Source: Deltaproteobacteria bacterium (GTDB taxonomy: Bacteria > Desulfobacterota > Desulfarculia > Adiutricales > Adiutricaceae). From it: a stretch of 38,750 bases of DNA. Where the stretch lies: assembly GCA_031269485.1 (NCBI GenBank), contig JAISZC010000097.1:1-38750 (forward strand). The letters run 5' to 3'. This document shows positions 9,318 through 19,516 of this stretch, one piece after another; position 1 is the stretch's first letter, and every line of letters begins with the position of its first letter. Both the position numbers and the translations under genes were made by a program. Under the pieces are notes generated by a model, which was not told where the DNA came from, made no database searches, and saw only the letters and a list, made by a program, of their open reading frames with translations.

Positions 9318-10628
9318 TCAAAAATTCTCCACCCTGATGACCCGCGCGTCGGCGACGACCTCCATGCTCCGCAGCTCGGCGAGGGCGGCCTGAAGATCGC
9401 TTTCCAGGGCCGTGTGGGTCCACAGCGCCAGCGAAACCACCTCTTGGGCGCCTTGGAGGCCTTTTTGGATGGCCTGGGCGATGCTGATGTTGTGATCGCC
9501 CAAAACGCCGCTGATGGACGCGAGCACTCTCAGGCGGTCCTTGACGGTCAAGCGCAGATAATAGCTGGTCCGGACCTCGGCCATGGGCTTGACGGCCGCT
9601 ACGTCGGCCGACTCCAGGCCCTTCCAGCCCAGCAGCGGCGGCCGATGGCTGCCGGAGGCGCGCAGGACCCTGGCCGCCTCGATGACGTCGCTGACCACCG
9701 CGCTGGCCGTGGGCATCATGCCGGCCCCGGCGCCGGACAGAAAGATGTCGCCGGAGGCGTGCCCGCGGATCATGACCGCGTTGAGGGCGCCGCCCACGCC
9801 GGCGAGCATGTGCCCCGACGGCAGCAGGCTCGGGTGGAGCCGCACCTCCAGCCGGCCGTCGTCGCCCAAGGAGGCCACGGTCAGCAGCTTGAGCGTCCGG
9901 CCGTATTCGGCGGCGAAGGCGAAGTCCTCCGGCTCCAAGGCCGAGATGCCCTCGATGTGGATGTCCTGGAGGCGGGGCAGACGTCCGTAGGCCAAGGCCG
10001 TCAGAATCGAAAGCTTGTAGGCCGCGTCAAAGCCGTCGACGTCGGAGGAGGGATCGGCCTCGGCGTAGCCGGCCTGCTGCGCCTCGGCCAGGGCCGTCTG
10101 GAAGGCCAGCCCGTCGCGGGCCATGCGCGTGAGGATGTAATTGGTGGTGCCGTTGAGGATGCCGTAGACGCTTTCAATGCGGTTGGCGGCCAGGCCTTCC
10201 TTGAGGGTCTTGATGACCGGCAGCCCGCCGGCCACCGCCGCCTCGAACATCACCTCGCGGCCGACTTCGGCGGCTTTGGAGAAAATCTCCGGGCCGTGGA
10301 CGGCCAGCAGGGCCTTGTTGGCCGTCACCACGTGCTGCCCGGCCGCGAGAGCCTCTAGCACCAGCCGCCTGGCCGGCTCAAGCCCGCCCATGAGCTCGCA
10401 GACCACCTCAATTTCGGGGTTGCCCACCACTTGGGCGAAATCGGTCGTCAGAGCCCCCTCCGGCGGCGGGAAGCCCCTTTTGCCCTCCAGGTTCCTCACG
10501 ACGGCCTTGACCAGCCTGATGGGCCAGCCCAACTTGTGGCGCAGCAGATCCTCGTCTTGGCAGACGATTTTGGCGACCCCCGCCCCGACATGTCCGTAGC
10601 CCAGCAATCCTATTTTGGTTGGCTCCAT
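9318..10628 (-). CDS. hom: Homoserine dehydrogenase with C-terminal ACT domain
   Basis: 'KIGLLGYGHVGAGVAKIV', 'VTANKALLAVHGPE', 'GILNGTTNYILTRM', 'AQQAGYAEADPSSDVDGFDAAYKLSILTALAYG', ACT-like 'YYLRLTVKDRLRVLASISGVLGDHNISI'. Confidence 0.96.
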   Translation of the reverse strand: MEPTKIGLLGYGHVGAGVAKIVCQDEDLLRHKLGWPIRLVKAVVRNLEGKRGFPPPEGALTTDFAQVVGNPEIEVVCELMGGLEPARRLVLEALAAGQHVVTANKALLAVHGPEIFSKAAEVGREVMFEAAVAGGLPVIKTLKEGLAANRIESVYGILNGTTNYILTRMARDGLAFQTALAEAQQAGYAEADPSSDVDGFDAAYKLSILTALAYGRLPRLQDIHIEGISALEPEDFAFAAEYGRTLKLLTVASLGDDGRLEVRLHPSLLPSGHMLAGVGGALNAVMIRGHASGDIFLSGAGAGMMPTASAVVSDVIEAARVLRASGSHRPPLLGWKGLESADVAAVKPMAEVRTSYYLRLTVKDRLRVLASISGVLGDHNISIAQAIQKGLQGAQEVVSLALWTHTALESDLQAALAELRSMEVVADARVIRVENF

Positions 10629-10755
10629 GCCCTTCGGTTCCCCAGGCCCTCGTCCGGCCGGCAAATGGCCGCCGCCGGGCCGGCGACGGGCGCCGCGGCG
10701 GCAGGCCGAAAAAAAAGACCAAAAAGCGCCCGACGGAGTCCAGCCCCTCAGGTCG

Positions 10756-11982
10756 TCAGACCCCGACGCCCGCCGCCCCCAGAAAGTCGGCGGCCCGGCC
10801 GAAGACGCTTTCGAAGGCCTCGTGGATTTCGTCGGCGAATTTTTCGACGGCCGGAAAAGGATCCTCGTGACGGTAAGGGTAGGGCAGCTCCTCGACGTCC
10901 ACCTTGACGCTCACGTCGCGCGCGCTCCCTTGGAGGGTGTTGACGACCTCGTAGGGCGGCACCACCTCGTCGGCGCTTAGCGCCACGGCGTAAAGGCGGT
11001 CGGCCATGGCTCTGAAGCTGGCCTCGCGGCGCTCGCGGTCCAGGCGGTAGTTGAGCATGGCCCTGAAATTTTGCCCGACCGGCGTTTCTCCTAAAAATTT
11101 TTCCAACTGTGGATCTTTGCGGCGATGACTATCGAGATGTTCCACCAGAAAAGAATAAAGCCTAACATTAGCCTCAGAATCCAAAATAAATTTAGAAACT
11201 GGTGATAATCTATTGAAAACTGGTCCTCCACAAAATAAGAACATGCGAGTTTTTGAAAAAAAGTTATCATGATTGGTCATCATTACAATTTCGCCCAAGA
11301 ATGAGCCAATTGAATATGTGAAAAAATTTATATTAGCCGTTTTATCAACATATTGATGAAGACCATGTTTTATTTTGACAACAATATCGATTATATTATC
11401 GTATGATTCGAGGCCTGACCAAAAAAAACGATCTGGATTGTCATGAATACGTAAGCTGATGGCCGCGTTGGCGAGCGAGGAGCACAAGACGTCAGGATAA
11501 ACGTCCTTGCGGTGTTTTGAGACCTTTTGCATAATCCGGGCGTCGGTCCACATCTCCGGGGCGCGGTTCATATGAAAAGACAACGGCAGCAGCAGGACGC
11601 TCTGGCCGGTCAGCTCGACCAGGCGGACCGCCCAGGGCAGGTATTTGTCCCACAGCCGGTCGTTGAAGCCGTGCAGCAGGATGATGAGATTTTTGGCCTG
11701 CGCCTCGCCGGCCGGGTGAATGATGTGGTAACGAAACTGGCGGTTTTCCGCGATCTCGTCGTCGCCGGCGACGTAAAGGCTGGACAGGTCGGTGCCGGGC
11801 GGCAGATCGTCCAAAATTTTCGGCGGAATGCCGGAACCGGGCCGCACGGTCAAGGTCGGGGAGCGACGGCACTCGGAGACGTAGTCGTGGTTGGAGACCC
11901 ATAAGCCGTCCGGCAGCTCCAGTCCGGGAGGAGCATAGGAAAAAATTTTTTTAAGATTTTTTAGTCGTTCTAAATATTTCAT
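10756..11982 (-). CDS. Alpha/beta-hydrolase-like protein (DUF6051-like)
   Basis: 'NLIILLHGFNDRLWDKYLPWAVRLVELTGQSVLLLPLSFHMNRAP' and 'FFTYSIGSFLGEIVMM' (GxSxG-like, with Ser-Ile-Gly). Family name recalled from memory. Confidence 0.7.
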   Translation of the reverse strand: MKYLERLKNLKKIFSYAPPGLELPDGLWVSNHDYVSECRRSPTLTVRPGSGIPPKILDDLPPGTDLSSLYVAGDDEIAENRQFRYHIIHPAGEAQAKNLIILLHGFNDRLWDKYLPWAVRLVELTGQSVLLLPLSFHMNRAPEMWTDARIMQKVSKHRKDVYPDVLCSSLANAAISLRIHDNPDRFFWSGLESYDNIIDIVVKIKHGLHQYVDKTANINFFTYSIGSFLGEIVMMTNHDNFFSKTRMFLFCGGPVFNRLSPVSKFILDSEANVRLYSFLVEHLDSHRRKDPQLEKFLGETPVGQNFRAMLNYRLDRERREASFRAMADRLYAVALSADEVVPPYEVVNTLQGSARDVSVKVDVEELPYPYRHEDPFPAVEKFADEIHEAFESVFGRAADFLGAAGVGV

Positions 11983-12358
11983 TTGGTATTTTCGTCTTTG
12001 TTAATGACTTTTTAACCATAAATTTTGTTAATGATTTAAAGTCACGATTTTATTTCGAGATTAGTCTCGTCAGGCCTGGCAGATTTGCTCCTAAAATTGG
12101 GCGATCGGTCTTCAAGCTAGGTTTAAGGCCATAAAGCCTCAAATAGCCAAACCGCGCGGCGAAGCCGCCGCCCTCGGCGCCCGTAAGACGGCGAGGGCGT
12201 TCTGGCTCGGCCGCTCAAAAGGCGCGACGTCGCCGTCCGCGGTCAAGCGAGCCTGGGTCGAAAGCCGGTTCGCGAATCGGGCTGAAGGTCCTGAAGCCGG
12301 CCGAAAAAGGCCGGAAAAAAAGCCAGCGCCGACCACGAGGCCGCCAGTTTGGCCCGGC

Positions 12359-13006
12359 TCAAGGCAGGGTCAAAGTCAGGCGCAGCGGCTCGGCGCCAGG
12401 GTCGCGGTTGAGGCCGCGGTACAGGGGATCTTGATAGCGCGCGAAGGACTCCCTGTCGTCGATGTCCCACTCGTAGACCGCGCCGTCGATGGCCATGAGG
12501 GCGGTCATGAAGACGGGAAACTCGACCACCACGTCGCCGGTCTTAAGCGCGCTGCGATCGTAGACGGCCGTAGGCTCGACGCGCGCCTCCAGCCGGCCGG
12601 CGGCGTCGGTCACCCCTCGTCCGTCGGCCGGGCTGACGAGCTTGGCCGGCGCCAGCACGGTCAGGCGCACCTCGCGGCCGGCCAAAGGCCTAAAATCCCC
12701 TTCTCGCTCGAAGATGAGCGTCAGGCGTCTTTCCGGAAAAAGCGGGGCCTCGACGGCCGTCAGGTGGTTGTCAAAGCGGGCCGGCGACGAGCAGCCCGCC
12801 GCCGGCCAGAGGGCGGCCGCAGACGCCAAGAGCCAGACGGCCCGGACGAGCCAGGACGTCCTGCGGGCCGTCTGGCTGGCCGTCTTCTGGCCTGTTCTCT
12901 GGCCCGTCCCTTGGCCAGTCCTTTGGCCCGGGCTAGCCGGACCGCGGTCCGTCGTCTCTCCGTCCGTCCGCCGGGCCGGGGCTGGGCGCGGCTTAGACGG
13001 CGGCAA
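12359..13006 (-). CDS. Putative lipoprotein
   Basis: Lipobox-like 'LLASAAALWPAAGCSS' after 'VRAVW'; start codon uncertain because the N-terminus is a GQxT repeat tract. Confidence 0.65.
   Translation of the reverse strand: MPPSKPRPAPARRTDGETTDRGPASPGQRTGQGTGQRTGQKTASQTARRTSWLVRAVWLLASAAALWPAAGCSSPARFDNHLTAVEAPLFPERRLTLIFEREGDFRPLAGREVRLTVLAPAKLVSPADGRGVTDAAGRLEARVEPTAVYDRSALKTGDVVVEFPVFMTALMAIDGAVYEWDIDDRESFARYQDPLYRGLNRDPGAEPLRLTLTLP
12870..12929. repeat. Five imperfect 12-bp tandem repeats (GTCYKKYTGGCCN)
   Basis: gtctggctggcc/gtcttctggcct/gttctctggccc/gtcccttggcca/gtcctttggccc; encodes 'GQRTGQGTGQRTGQKTASQTA' on the minus strand. Confidence 0.85.
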
Positions 13007-14741
13007 CGGAAGATTCCGGGGCGGCGACGTTTCTGGGGGCGTCGCCGCGTCCGCGGCGCGAGGAGCGGCCGCGGCGGCCGTCCCGCCGGGCGTCGCGGCC
13101 GGCCGGGCGGCGGCTTTCGGCAGGCCGCGCGTCGTCGTCGGCTTGGGGGCTCTCCTTGGGCGTTTCGCGCATTTCCGCCTCGTCGAAGTCCAGGCCCTCG
13201 CGCACGCGCTCCTCGGCTTCGTCGCCGTAGCCGTTGACCACTTGGCCGGGCTTGAGGGTTTCGGTCTCGGCGATTCGTTTGACGCCTTCGGCCTCCCAAT
13301 GGCCTGGCGGCAGGTCGTCGTCGCCGACCGCCACGATGCGGGCCTTGTGGCGCTCCTCCAAGCGGGTCAAATCTTGGCGCTTGTAGTTCAGCAGGTAGTG
13401 GGCCACGTCGGGGCTCAGGCGGCCCCTGATCTCGCCCAGGCCGCCTTTGGACAGCAGGTGGGCGGCTTGGCGCAAAAAGCCCAGAGAGGCGGTTTCGGGG
13501 GTCTTGACCATGCCTCGGCCTTGGCAGTGGGGGCAGGGCACGTAGGCGCCGGTTTCGATGGAGGGCCGCAGGCGCTGCCGGGTGAGCTCCAGCAGGCCGA
13601 ACTTGGAGATGAAGCCGAAGTCGGTCTTGGCCTTGTCGACCTTGCAGGCCTCGCGGATGCGCCGTTCGACCTCGCGGCGGTGGCGCTCCTCGCGCATGTC
13701 GATGAAATCGACCACCACCAGCCCCCCCAAGTCGCGCAGGCGCAGCTGGCGGGCGACCTCCTCGGCGGCTTCAAGGTTGGTGGCGAAGGCGGTGTCCTCG
13801 AGGTTGCCTTCCCTGGTGCCTTTGCCGGAGTTGACGTCGATGGAGACCAGCGCCTCGGTGGGGGTGATGACGATGGAGCCGCCGCTTTTGAGCTTGACGT
13901 TGGTTTGATATATGGTGGCCAGCTGCTCTTCGAGCTGGTGGCGGGCGAAGATGGGCCGCTTTTCCTTGTGGAACTTGACGATTTTCTGCTGGCCGGGGGA
14001 GATGGCCTTGACGTATTCCAGCACCCGCGCGTACGTGGCCGGCTCGTCGACCAGCACTTCCTTGACGTCGCTGGTGAAGCGGTCGCGCAGGATTTTGACG
14101 GCCAAATCATGTTCGCGGTAGATCAGGCTGGGCGCCGGGGCCTCCTGGCCCTGGCGGCGGATGTCCTCCCACAGGCCGTGGACCTGCATCAGGTCGTAGG
14201 CCAGCTCCTGCTTGGTGCGTTCTTCGGCCACCGTGCGGACGATGTAGCCCACCCCGGCGGGCGCGGGCAACTCGTCGGCCACGGCCCGCAGGCGGGCGCG
14301 CTCGCGGTCGTTTTCGATCTTGCGGCTGACGCCCACGTGCTCGCGGCCTGGGGTCAGCACCACGAAGCGCCCGGCCAGGGAGATGTAGGTCGTCAGGGCC
14401 GCGCCCTTGATGCGCGAGGGCTCCTTGAGGATTTGCACCAAGATGGGCTGGCCTTTTTTCAGGCAGCGCTTGAGGTCGGGAATGCGGTCTCGGGACTCTT
14501 CGAGAAAATACTCCGGGTGGATGTCGGCCAGCTGGAGAAAGCCGTTGCGGTCGGCGCCGTAGTTGACGAAGACCGCCTGGAGGCTCGGCTCGATGTTCTG
14601 AATGACTCCTTTGTAAATGTTCGACAGGCTCAGCCGCTTGAGGGCGGAGTCCGTGAAATACTCCTGCAGCCGGCCCTCGGCGTCGAGCATGGCGACTCGA
14701 CATTCCTCCGGATCGGCGGCGTTGATGATGATTTTCTCCAC
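12993..14741 (-). CDS. rng: Ribonuclease G/E family endoribonuclease
   Basis: 'MEKIIINAADPEECRVAMLD...LSNIYKGVIQNIEPSLQAVFVNYG', 'GGSIVITPTEALVSIDVNSGKGT', 'DLGGLVVVDFIDM', 'CPHCQGRGMV'. Confidence 0.95.
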   Translation of the reverse strand: MEKIIINAADPEECRVAMLDAEGRLQEYFTDSALKRLSLSNIYKGVIQNIEPSLQAVFVNYGADRNGFLQLADIHPEYFLEESRDRIPDLKRCLKKGQPILVQILKEPSRIKGAALTTYISLAGRFVVLTPGREHVGVSRKIENDRERARLRAVADELPAPAGVGYIVRTVAEERTKQELAYDLMQVHGLWEDIRRQGQEAPAPSLIYREHDLAVKILRDRFTSDVKEVLVDEPATYARVLEYVKAISPGQQKIVKFHKEKRPIFARHQLEEQLATIYQTNVKLKSGGSIVITPTEALVSIDVNSGKGTREGNLEDTAFATNLEAAEEVARQLRLRDLGGLVVVDFIDMREERHRREVERRIREACKVDKAKTDFGFISKFGLLELTRQRLRPSIETGAYVPCPHCQGRGMVKTPETASLGFLRQAAHLLSKGGLGEIRGRLSPDVAHYLLNYKRQDLTRLEERHKARIVAVGDDDLPPGHWEAEGVKRIAETETLKPGQVVNGYGDEAEERVREGLDFDEAEMRETPKESPQADDDARPAESRRPAGRDARRDGRRGRSSRRGRGDAPRNVAAPESSVAAV

Positions 14742-14814
14742 TGGTTCTCCTCTGCGGGAATTTCGTCGTCCTCCGAAAAGGGCCGGGGAGCGGGCCGCCT
14801 CGTCGGCGGCCGCG

Positions 14815-17800
14815 TCAGGCGCGGGCCGTTTTCGGGTTCCTAAAGTTGCGCACCTGGTACATGAAGGCCTCCAGGCGGGCTTGAGTGTTGGTTTGGCTTT
14901 GGCCGTCGAAGGCCAGGCTGATGGCCGGCATGCCGGCCGCCTCGTCTCTGAGGCGGGAGGTCAGGCCGCCCACCACCATGCCGGGCATGCAGGTGAAGGG
15001 CATGATGTTCACCAGCCCTCTGGCGCCGTGCTCAAAATATTCGAGGCCTTTGCCCATCGACAGGATGGCCTCGCCCTGAAAGGCGCGGCCCATGAATTTT
15101 TCGCCCAGCTCCACAACCTGGGAGACCGGCGGCTCTTTGGCCCCGCCCGGGAAAAAGCCTCGCCAGGGCGCGGCCAGGCGGCCGAGCTCCCAGCGCTGGA
15201 CGAGGCCGGTGAGGACGGCCGCGAACCTCTTGCGCCAGGCGCCGGCCCGGGCCGCTCGCATGGCGTTGACCAGGCCGGTGTAAAAGATCCATTCGGTGAA
15301 GGGCGGGGCCAGCACCTCGGCCCCCAGGGCCTCGAGGCGGCGGACGACGTCCTCGTTGGCGAAGCGGTTGTGGCGGACGTAGATTTCGCCCACCAGGCCC
15401 ACCTGGGGAAGCGGCTCGCGGTCGAGGCCGTCGCGCGCGGCTTCGAAGCGTTCCCTGGCCCTGGCCTGGGCCGTCATTTCTTGCCGGCCGTCGCCGGCCT
15501 CCAGAGCGGCGGCGAACTCGTCAAGCGAGGCCCGGAAGGCCGCGTCGGCCGCGCCGGGGGTCTTTTCGCGGGGCCGCGTCGTCAGCAGGGCCTTTTGGAG
15601 CAGATCGACCCCGGCCAGGGCCCGCCACAGGCTTTTCGACAGGCTGCCGGCGCGGCGGCCGGCGGACCCGGCTTGGTCCAAGGCGGCGTACATGCCTCCC
15701 GTCTGGTCGATGGAGAGCACCTCGAGCTCCTCGAGGCCCAGACGCTTCATGACCAGGCTCGTGTAGCGGGCGTACTGCCCGAAGCGGCACGGCCCGTTGG
15801 AGGAGGGCATGAACAACGCCGAGGCCGCCGGATCGAAGCCCGGCCGGCGGGAGAGCTTGATGAAATCGCCGATGGTCAGGATGAGCGGATAGCATTCCTT
15901 GCCGGAGGTCTGGGAGCGGCCCAGCTCGACGGTCTCCTGATCGGAGGGCGGCAAGGCTTCGGCGGCCAGGCCGGCGGAGCGGAAAACGGCGGCCACGGCC
16001 TCGACGTGATCGCACATGGGAGGCAGGTAGATGGTCTGGCCGCGTCGAGGGCGGCGGGCGACCTTGATGGGCCGTCCGGTCGTCCGCGGGGGACGGGCCG
16101 TCTGGCCGGCCCGGAGCTGCTTGGCTCGGGCTTTGCGGGCGGCCAGAGAATCCAGGAACGCCTCCAGGCGGGTGACCGCGCCCACGTCGGAGGAGTGCTC
16201 GTCGATTTCGATCTCCAAAAAAGGCTTGTCGCCCATTAGGTGCTTGAAAAAATGGATGATGAAGGAGTCCGGGCCGCAGCCGAAGTTGGAGATGTAAAGC
16301 CCTTCGAGGCGGTCGTCGGCGGCGATGGCGGCGGCCGCGGCGGTTATTTTTTGGCCGTAGCGCCAGTAATGGGCCAGCGGCTCTTCGTGGTTCAAGGCGA
16401 GCGGCAAAAAGTCCATGGGCACGCCCAGCACGCCCAGATTGGAGAGCTTTTGGCTCAGCCGCAGGTTCAGGCCAGGATCGAAGCCGTTGTAGGGGCGGGC
16501 CACCACCACCATGGCCAGATCGTCGGGGCCCAGCAAGGCCAGGGCCTGCTGCCCCTTGTCCTGCAAAGTCCTCTGAAAGCTCTTTTGGGCCGTCTGGGCC
16601 AGCTCCGCGGCGGCGCGCACCTCCGAAGCGGGCAGGCCGATCCGGGCGCCGAGCTTGACCAGCGAATCCAGCAAAGGCTTGGGGCCCTCGCCGAAGAACA
16701 CCGGCCCGGCCAGCAGCCGCGGGGGCTTGAGATCGAGGGCCGCGGCGGCCGTGTAGGCCAGCGACTGGGCGTAAGGGCAGGCGGCGTTGTCGGGGGCGCC
16801 GGCCTCGCCGGCGGCGGGCATGTTGACCGTGGAGGGGAGAAAGATGAGCTCGACTCCGGCCTCGGCCAGCTCGAGGAGGTGCCCGTGGGCGGCCTTGACG
16901 GGAAAGCAAAAATCGCTTTCGGCTCTCTCGCAGCCGCGGTTGATGGTGGTCTTGCTGGTCGGCGACGACCACACGGGCTCGTAGCCCAGCGCGGCCCAGA
17001 AGACCGACCAGAAGGCGCCCAGCTCGGCGAAGAACATGGTCCGGATCAGCCCGACGCGGCCGCGCCGGAGGCGCTGCGGGTCGTCGAGCAAGGGCCGCAG
17101 CTCGGGCGGACTGAAGCAGGCCTGGGCCCGGAACTCGAAGAGATCGGGCCAGCGGGGCGCCTTGGCCGCCCGGGCGCCTTCCTCCTCGTAGCGATCGCAA
17201 CGGGAGCCGTAAAAGAAGGGGCGTCCGCCCTCGACGGCGACTTTGCGTATCTCGCAGCGGTTGGCGCAGTGCCGGCACTCGAAGCTGGCGATTTGATATC
17301 GGCGGCGGGACAGATCGAAGCCCACGAACTTGGACCGCGTCCAGGCGCGGCGGTCGCGGGCGATGAGGGCCGCGCCCATGGCGCCGGTCACGTCGGCGTT
17401 GTCGGGGACGGTCACCGGCCGGCCCAGACGGCTGGCGAAGGCCGCGGCCACGCCCTGATTGAAGCTGGTGCCGCCTTGGAAAAAAACGTTGCGGCCCACC
17501 GCCCGGGTCTCGACCACCCGGCCGAGGTAGTTGGCGACGATGCCATGGCACAGCCCGGCGGTCAGATCCCGCACATCGACGCCGTTTTGCTGGTGGTGGA
17601 CCAGATCCGACTCCATGAAAACCGTGCAGCGTTCGCCGAGGGCCACCGGGGCCGGGCTCGACAGGGCCAGATTCCCGAACTCGTCTTTGATCGACAAGCC
17701 CAGCTTGTCGGCCTGCTCTTCGAGGAACGAGCCGGTGCCGGCGGCGCAGGCCTTGTTCATCATGAAATCGACGATCACGCCGTCCTGAATGGAGATGTAT

Positions 17801-19116
17801 TTCGAGTCCTGGCCGCCGATCTCGAAGACCGTGTCGACGGCCGGGTCGATGGCCACCGCCGCCGTGGCCTGGGCGGTGATCTCGTTGACGGTCATGTCCG
17901 CGCCCAGATAGTCGGCCGTCAGGTATCGGCCCGAGCCGGTGGCGCACACGCCCAAGGCGACGCACTTGCCCTCGACCTGAGGCGCGACGGCCGCGAAGCC
18001 CTGGGCGATGGCCTCCAGCGGCCGGCCGGCCGTGGGCAGATACTGGCGGGCCACCAGGCGGCCGTCCTCGGTGACGAGGGCCACGTTGGTGGACACCGAG
18101 CCCACGTCCACGCCGATGTAGACCGGCAGCGGCTGGTCCGGCGAGACCTGGGCCCAGTCGAACTCGGCCGTGCCGGGCGTCCGCCGGGGACGCTCCAAAG
18201 GCGGCAGGCGGCTGGGATTGCTGCGTCCGGCGGCGGCGAACTCGGCCAGCGCCCGCAGATCCAGCCCCGCGGGGGGGCGCTCGGGCCGGGAGGCCGCCTC
18301 GGCCAGGGCGGCCTCGGCCGCGCCGGCGGCGGCGAAGACGAAATGCCGCTCCGGGACGATCAGCTCCTCCGGCGCGAGCTCCAGCGCCTCCCCCAGGGCC
18401 CGGACCAGGCCGCGGTTGGCGGCCACGCCGCCGACGAACAGCGCCGGGGCCGAAAGCGGCCGGCCTTTGGCCAAGCCGCTTTTGAGGTTGCGGGCCATGG
18501 CCAGACACAGCCCGTAGATGATCTCGTAGTCGGGCGTGGCCGACTGCTGGAGATGGATCATGTCGCTTTTGGCGAAGACGCTGCAGCGGCCGGCCACCCG
18601 CGGCGGAACCTCGGACTTGAGGGCCAGCTCGCCGAACTCGGCGATGCCGTAGCCCAGGCGGTGGGCCTGCTGGTCGAGAAAGGAGCCGGTCCCGGCGGCG
18701 CACAGCGCGTTCATGGCGAAGTCGGCCAGCAGCGGCCCGCCGTCGCCGTCGCGACCGAACCACAAAAGCTTGGTGTCCTCCCCGCCGATGTCGACGAGCG
18801 TCCGCGCCTGAGGCAGAATTCGACGGGCGGCCAGCGTCAGGGCCATGATCTCGCCGACGGGCCGTCCGCCGAGGAGCTCGGCCAGCCGGCCGGCGGCGGC
18901 GCCGGTGACCATGGGCGCGTGGATGAGGCTTGGGTCGTGGTCCGCGAGGAGCTCTTTGAGGGCTTCGAGAGCGGCGGCGTAGGGCCGTCCTTGGTGGCGA
19001 AGATAGCGTTCCGAGACCAGGCGGCCGCCTTGGTCGAGCAAAGCCAGCTTGACGCTGATGGACCCTGCGTCCAGACCTAGAAAGCGGCCGGGTCCGGACT
19101 TGTCGGAAAAAGTCAT
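14815..19116 (-). CDS. Fused acyl-CoA dehydratase activase (tandem ASKHA ATPase domains plus dehydratase-like C-terminal region)
   Basis: Two ASKHA/BcrAD_BadFG-type modules ('FLGLDAGSISVKLALLD...', 'VYIGVDVGSVSTNVALV...CATGSGRYLTADYLGAD...EIGGQDSKYI...MNKACAAGTGSFLEEQADKLG'), followed by 'CRHCANRCEI' and a COG3580/3581-like tail. ATG at 19116 preferred over 19155. Confidence 0.92.
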   Translation of the reverse strand: MTFSDKSGPGRFLGLDAGSISVKLALLDQGGRLVSERYLRHQGRPYAAALEALKELLADHDPSLIHAPMVTGAAAGRLAELLGGRPVGEIMALTLAARRILPQARTLVDIGGEDTKLLWFGRDGDGGPLLADFAMNALCAAGTGSFLDQQAHRLGYGIAEFGELALKSEVPPRVAGRCSVFAKSDMIHLQQSATPDYEIIYGLCLAMARNLKSGLAKGRPLSAPALFVGGVAANRGLVRALGEALELAPEELIVPERHFVFAAAGAAEAALAEAASRPERPPAGLDLRALAEFAAAGRSNPSRLPPLERPRRTPGTAEFDWAQVSPDQPLPVYIGVDVGSVSTNVALVTEDGRLVARQYLPTAGRPLEAIAQGFAAVAPQVEGKCVALGVCATGSGRYLTADYLGADMTVNEITAQATAAVAIDPAVDTVFEIGGQDSKYISIQDGVIVDFMMNKACAAGTGSFLEEQADKLGLSIKDEFGNLALSSPAPVALGERCTVFMESDLVHHQQNGVDVRDLTAGLCHGIVANYLGRVVETRAVGRNVFFQGGTSFNQGVAAAFASRLGRPVTVPDNADVTGAMGAALIARDRRAWTRSKFVGFDLSRRRYQIASFECRHCANRCEIRKVAVEGGRPFFYGSRCDRYEEEGARAAKAPRWPDLFEFRAQACFSPPELRPLLDDPQRLRRGRVGLIRTMFFAELGAFWSVFWAALGYEPVWSSPTSKTTINRGCERAESDFCFPVKAAHGHLLELAEAGVELIFLPSTVNMPAAGEAGAPDNAACPYAQSLAYTAAAALDLKPPRLLAGPVFFGEGPKPLLDSLVKLGARIGLPASEVRAAAELAQTAQKSFQRTLQDKGQQALALLGPDDLAMVVVARPYNGFDPGLNLRLSQKLSNLGVLGVPMDFLPLALNHEEPLAHYWRYGQKITAAAAAIAADDRLEGLYISNFGCGPDSFIIHFFKHLMGDKPFLEIEIDEHSSDVGAVTRLEAFLDSLAARKARAKQLRAGQTARPPRTTGRPIKVARRPRRGQTIYLPPMCDHVEAVAAVFRSAGLAAEALPPSDQETVELGRSQTSGKECYPLILTIGDFIKLSRRPGFDPAASALFMPSSNGPCRFGQYARYTSLVMKRLGLEELEVLSIDQTGGMYAALDQAGSAGRRAGSLSKSLWRALAGVDLLQKALLTTRPREKTPGAADAAFRASLDEFAAALEAGDGRQEMTAQARARERFEAARDGLDREPLPQVGLVGEIYVRHNRFANEDVVRRLEALGAEVLAPPFTEWIFYTGLVNAMRAARAGAWRKRFAAVLTGLVQRWELGRLAAPWRGFFPGGAKEPPVSQVVELGEKFMGRAFQGEAILSMGKGLEYFEHGARGLVNIMPFTCMPGMVVGGLTSRLRDEAAGMPAISLAFDGQSQTNTQARLEAFMYQVRNFRNPKTARA

Positions 19117-19516
19117 ATGTCGGCGAAACCTCGATTCTTGGCCGTAAACGGCCAAGAGAGCAATTCAACGCCGTCCGGTCCTCAAGGCGCCGCTTGGCCG
19201 TCTTGCGGGCGGCGGGCGATCCTCAGGCCGAGGCGGACAGCCGTCAGGCGCGGAGCCGAGGATTGCGGCGCCGAAGGGCAAGGCGAGCCGTTCGGAGGCT
19301 GGGGCCAAGGCGAAATCATGAAAGTGGGCCGCGCCAGGCGACTCGGCGGGGCGATCCGAACCGTCTGGGCCAAAAGCCGAGATTGGGGAATTCGTTCGGA
19401 CGGCGCCGCGGAAAAAATCTGGGCGGCGCTCCGGCGGAGCGCCTGAGCCGGCCCGCTTGTCCGGGCCGGCGAGCGCCTGGCGGCGGTTGGGGGCCGTCTG
19501 GCGGTTGCTTGCGGCA

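Noticed and set aside
12642-14843. 733-aa plus-strand ORF
   Set aside because: Antisense to rng and the lipoprotein ORF; no recognisable motifs.
16240-19080. 946-aa plus-strand ORF
   Set aside because: Fully antisense to the motif-confirmed CoA activase; Gly/Arg/Ala/Gln-rich with no domain motifs, a GC-bias artefact.
15521-19168. 1215-aa minus-strand ORF
   Set aside because: Alternative frame of the CoA activase gene, low-complexity Arg/Gly/Pro translation.
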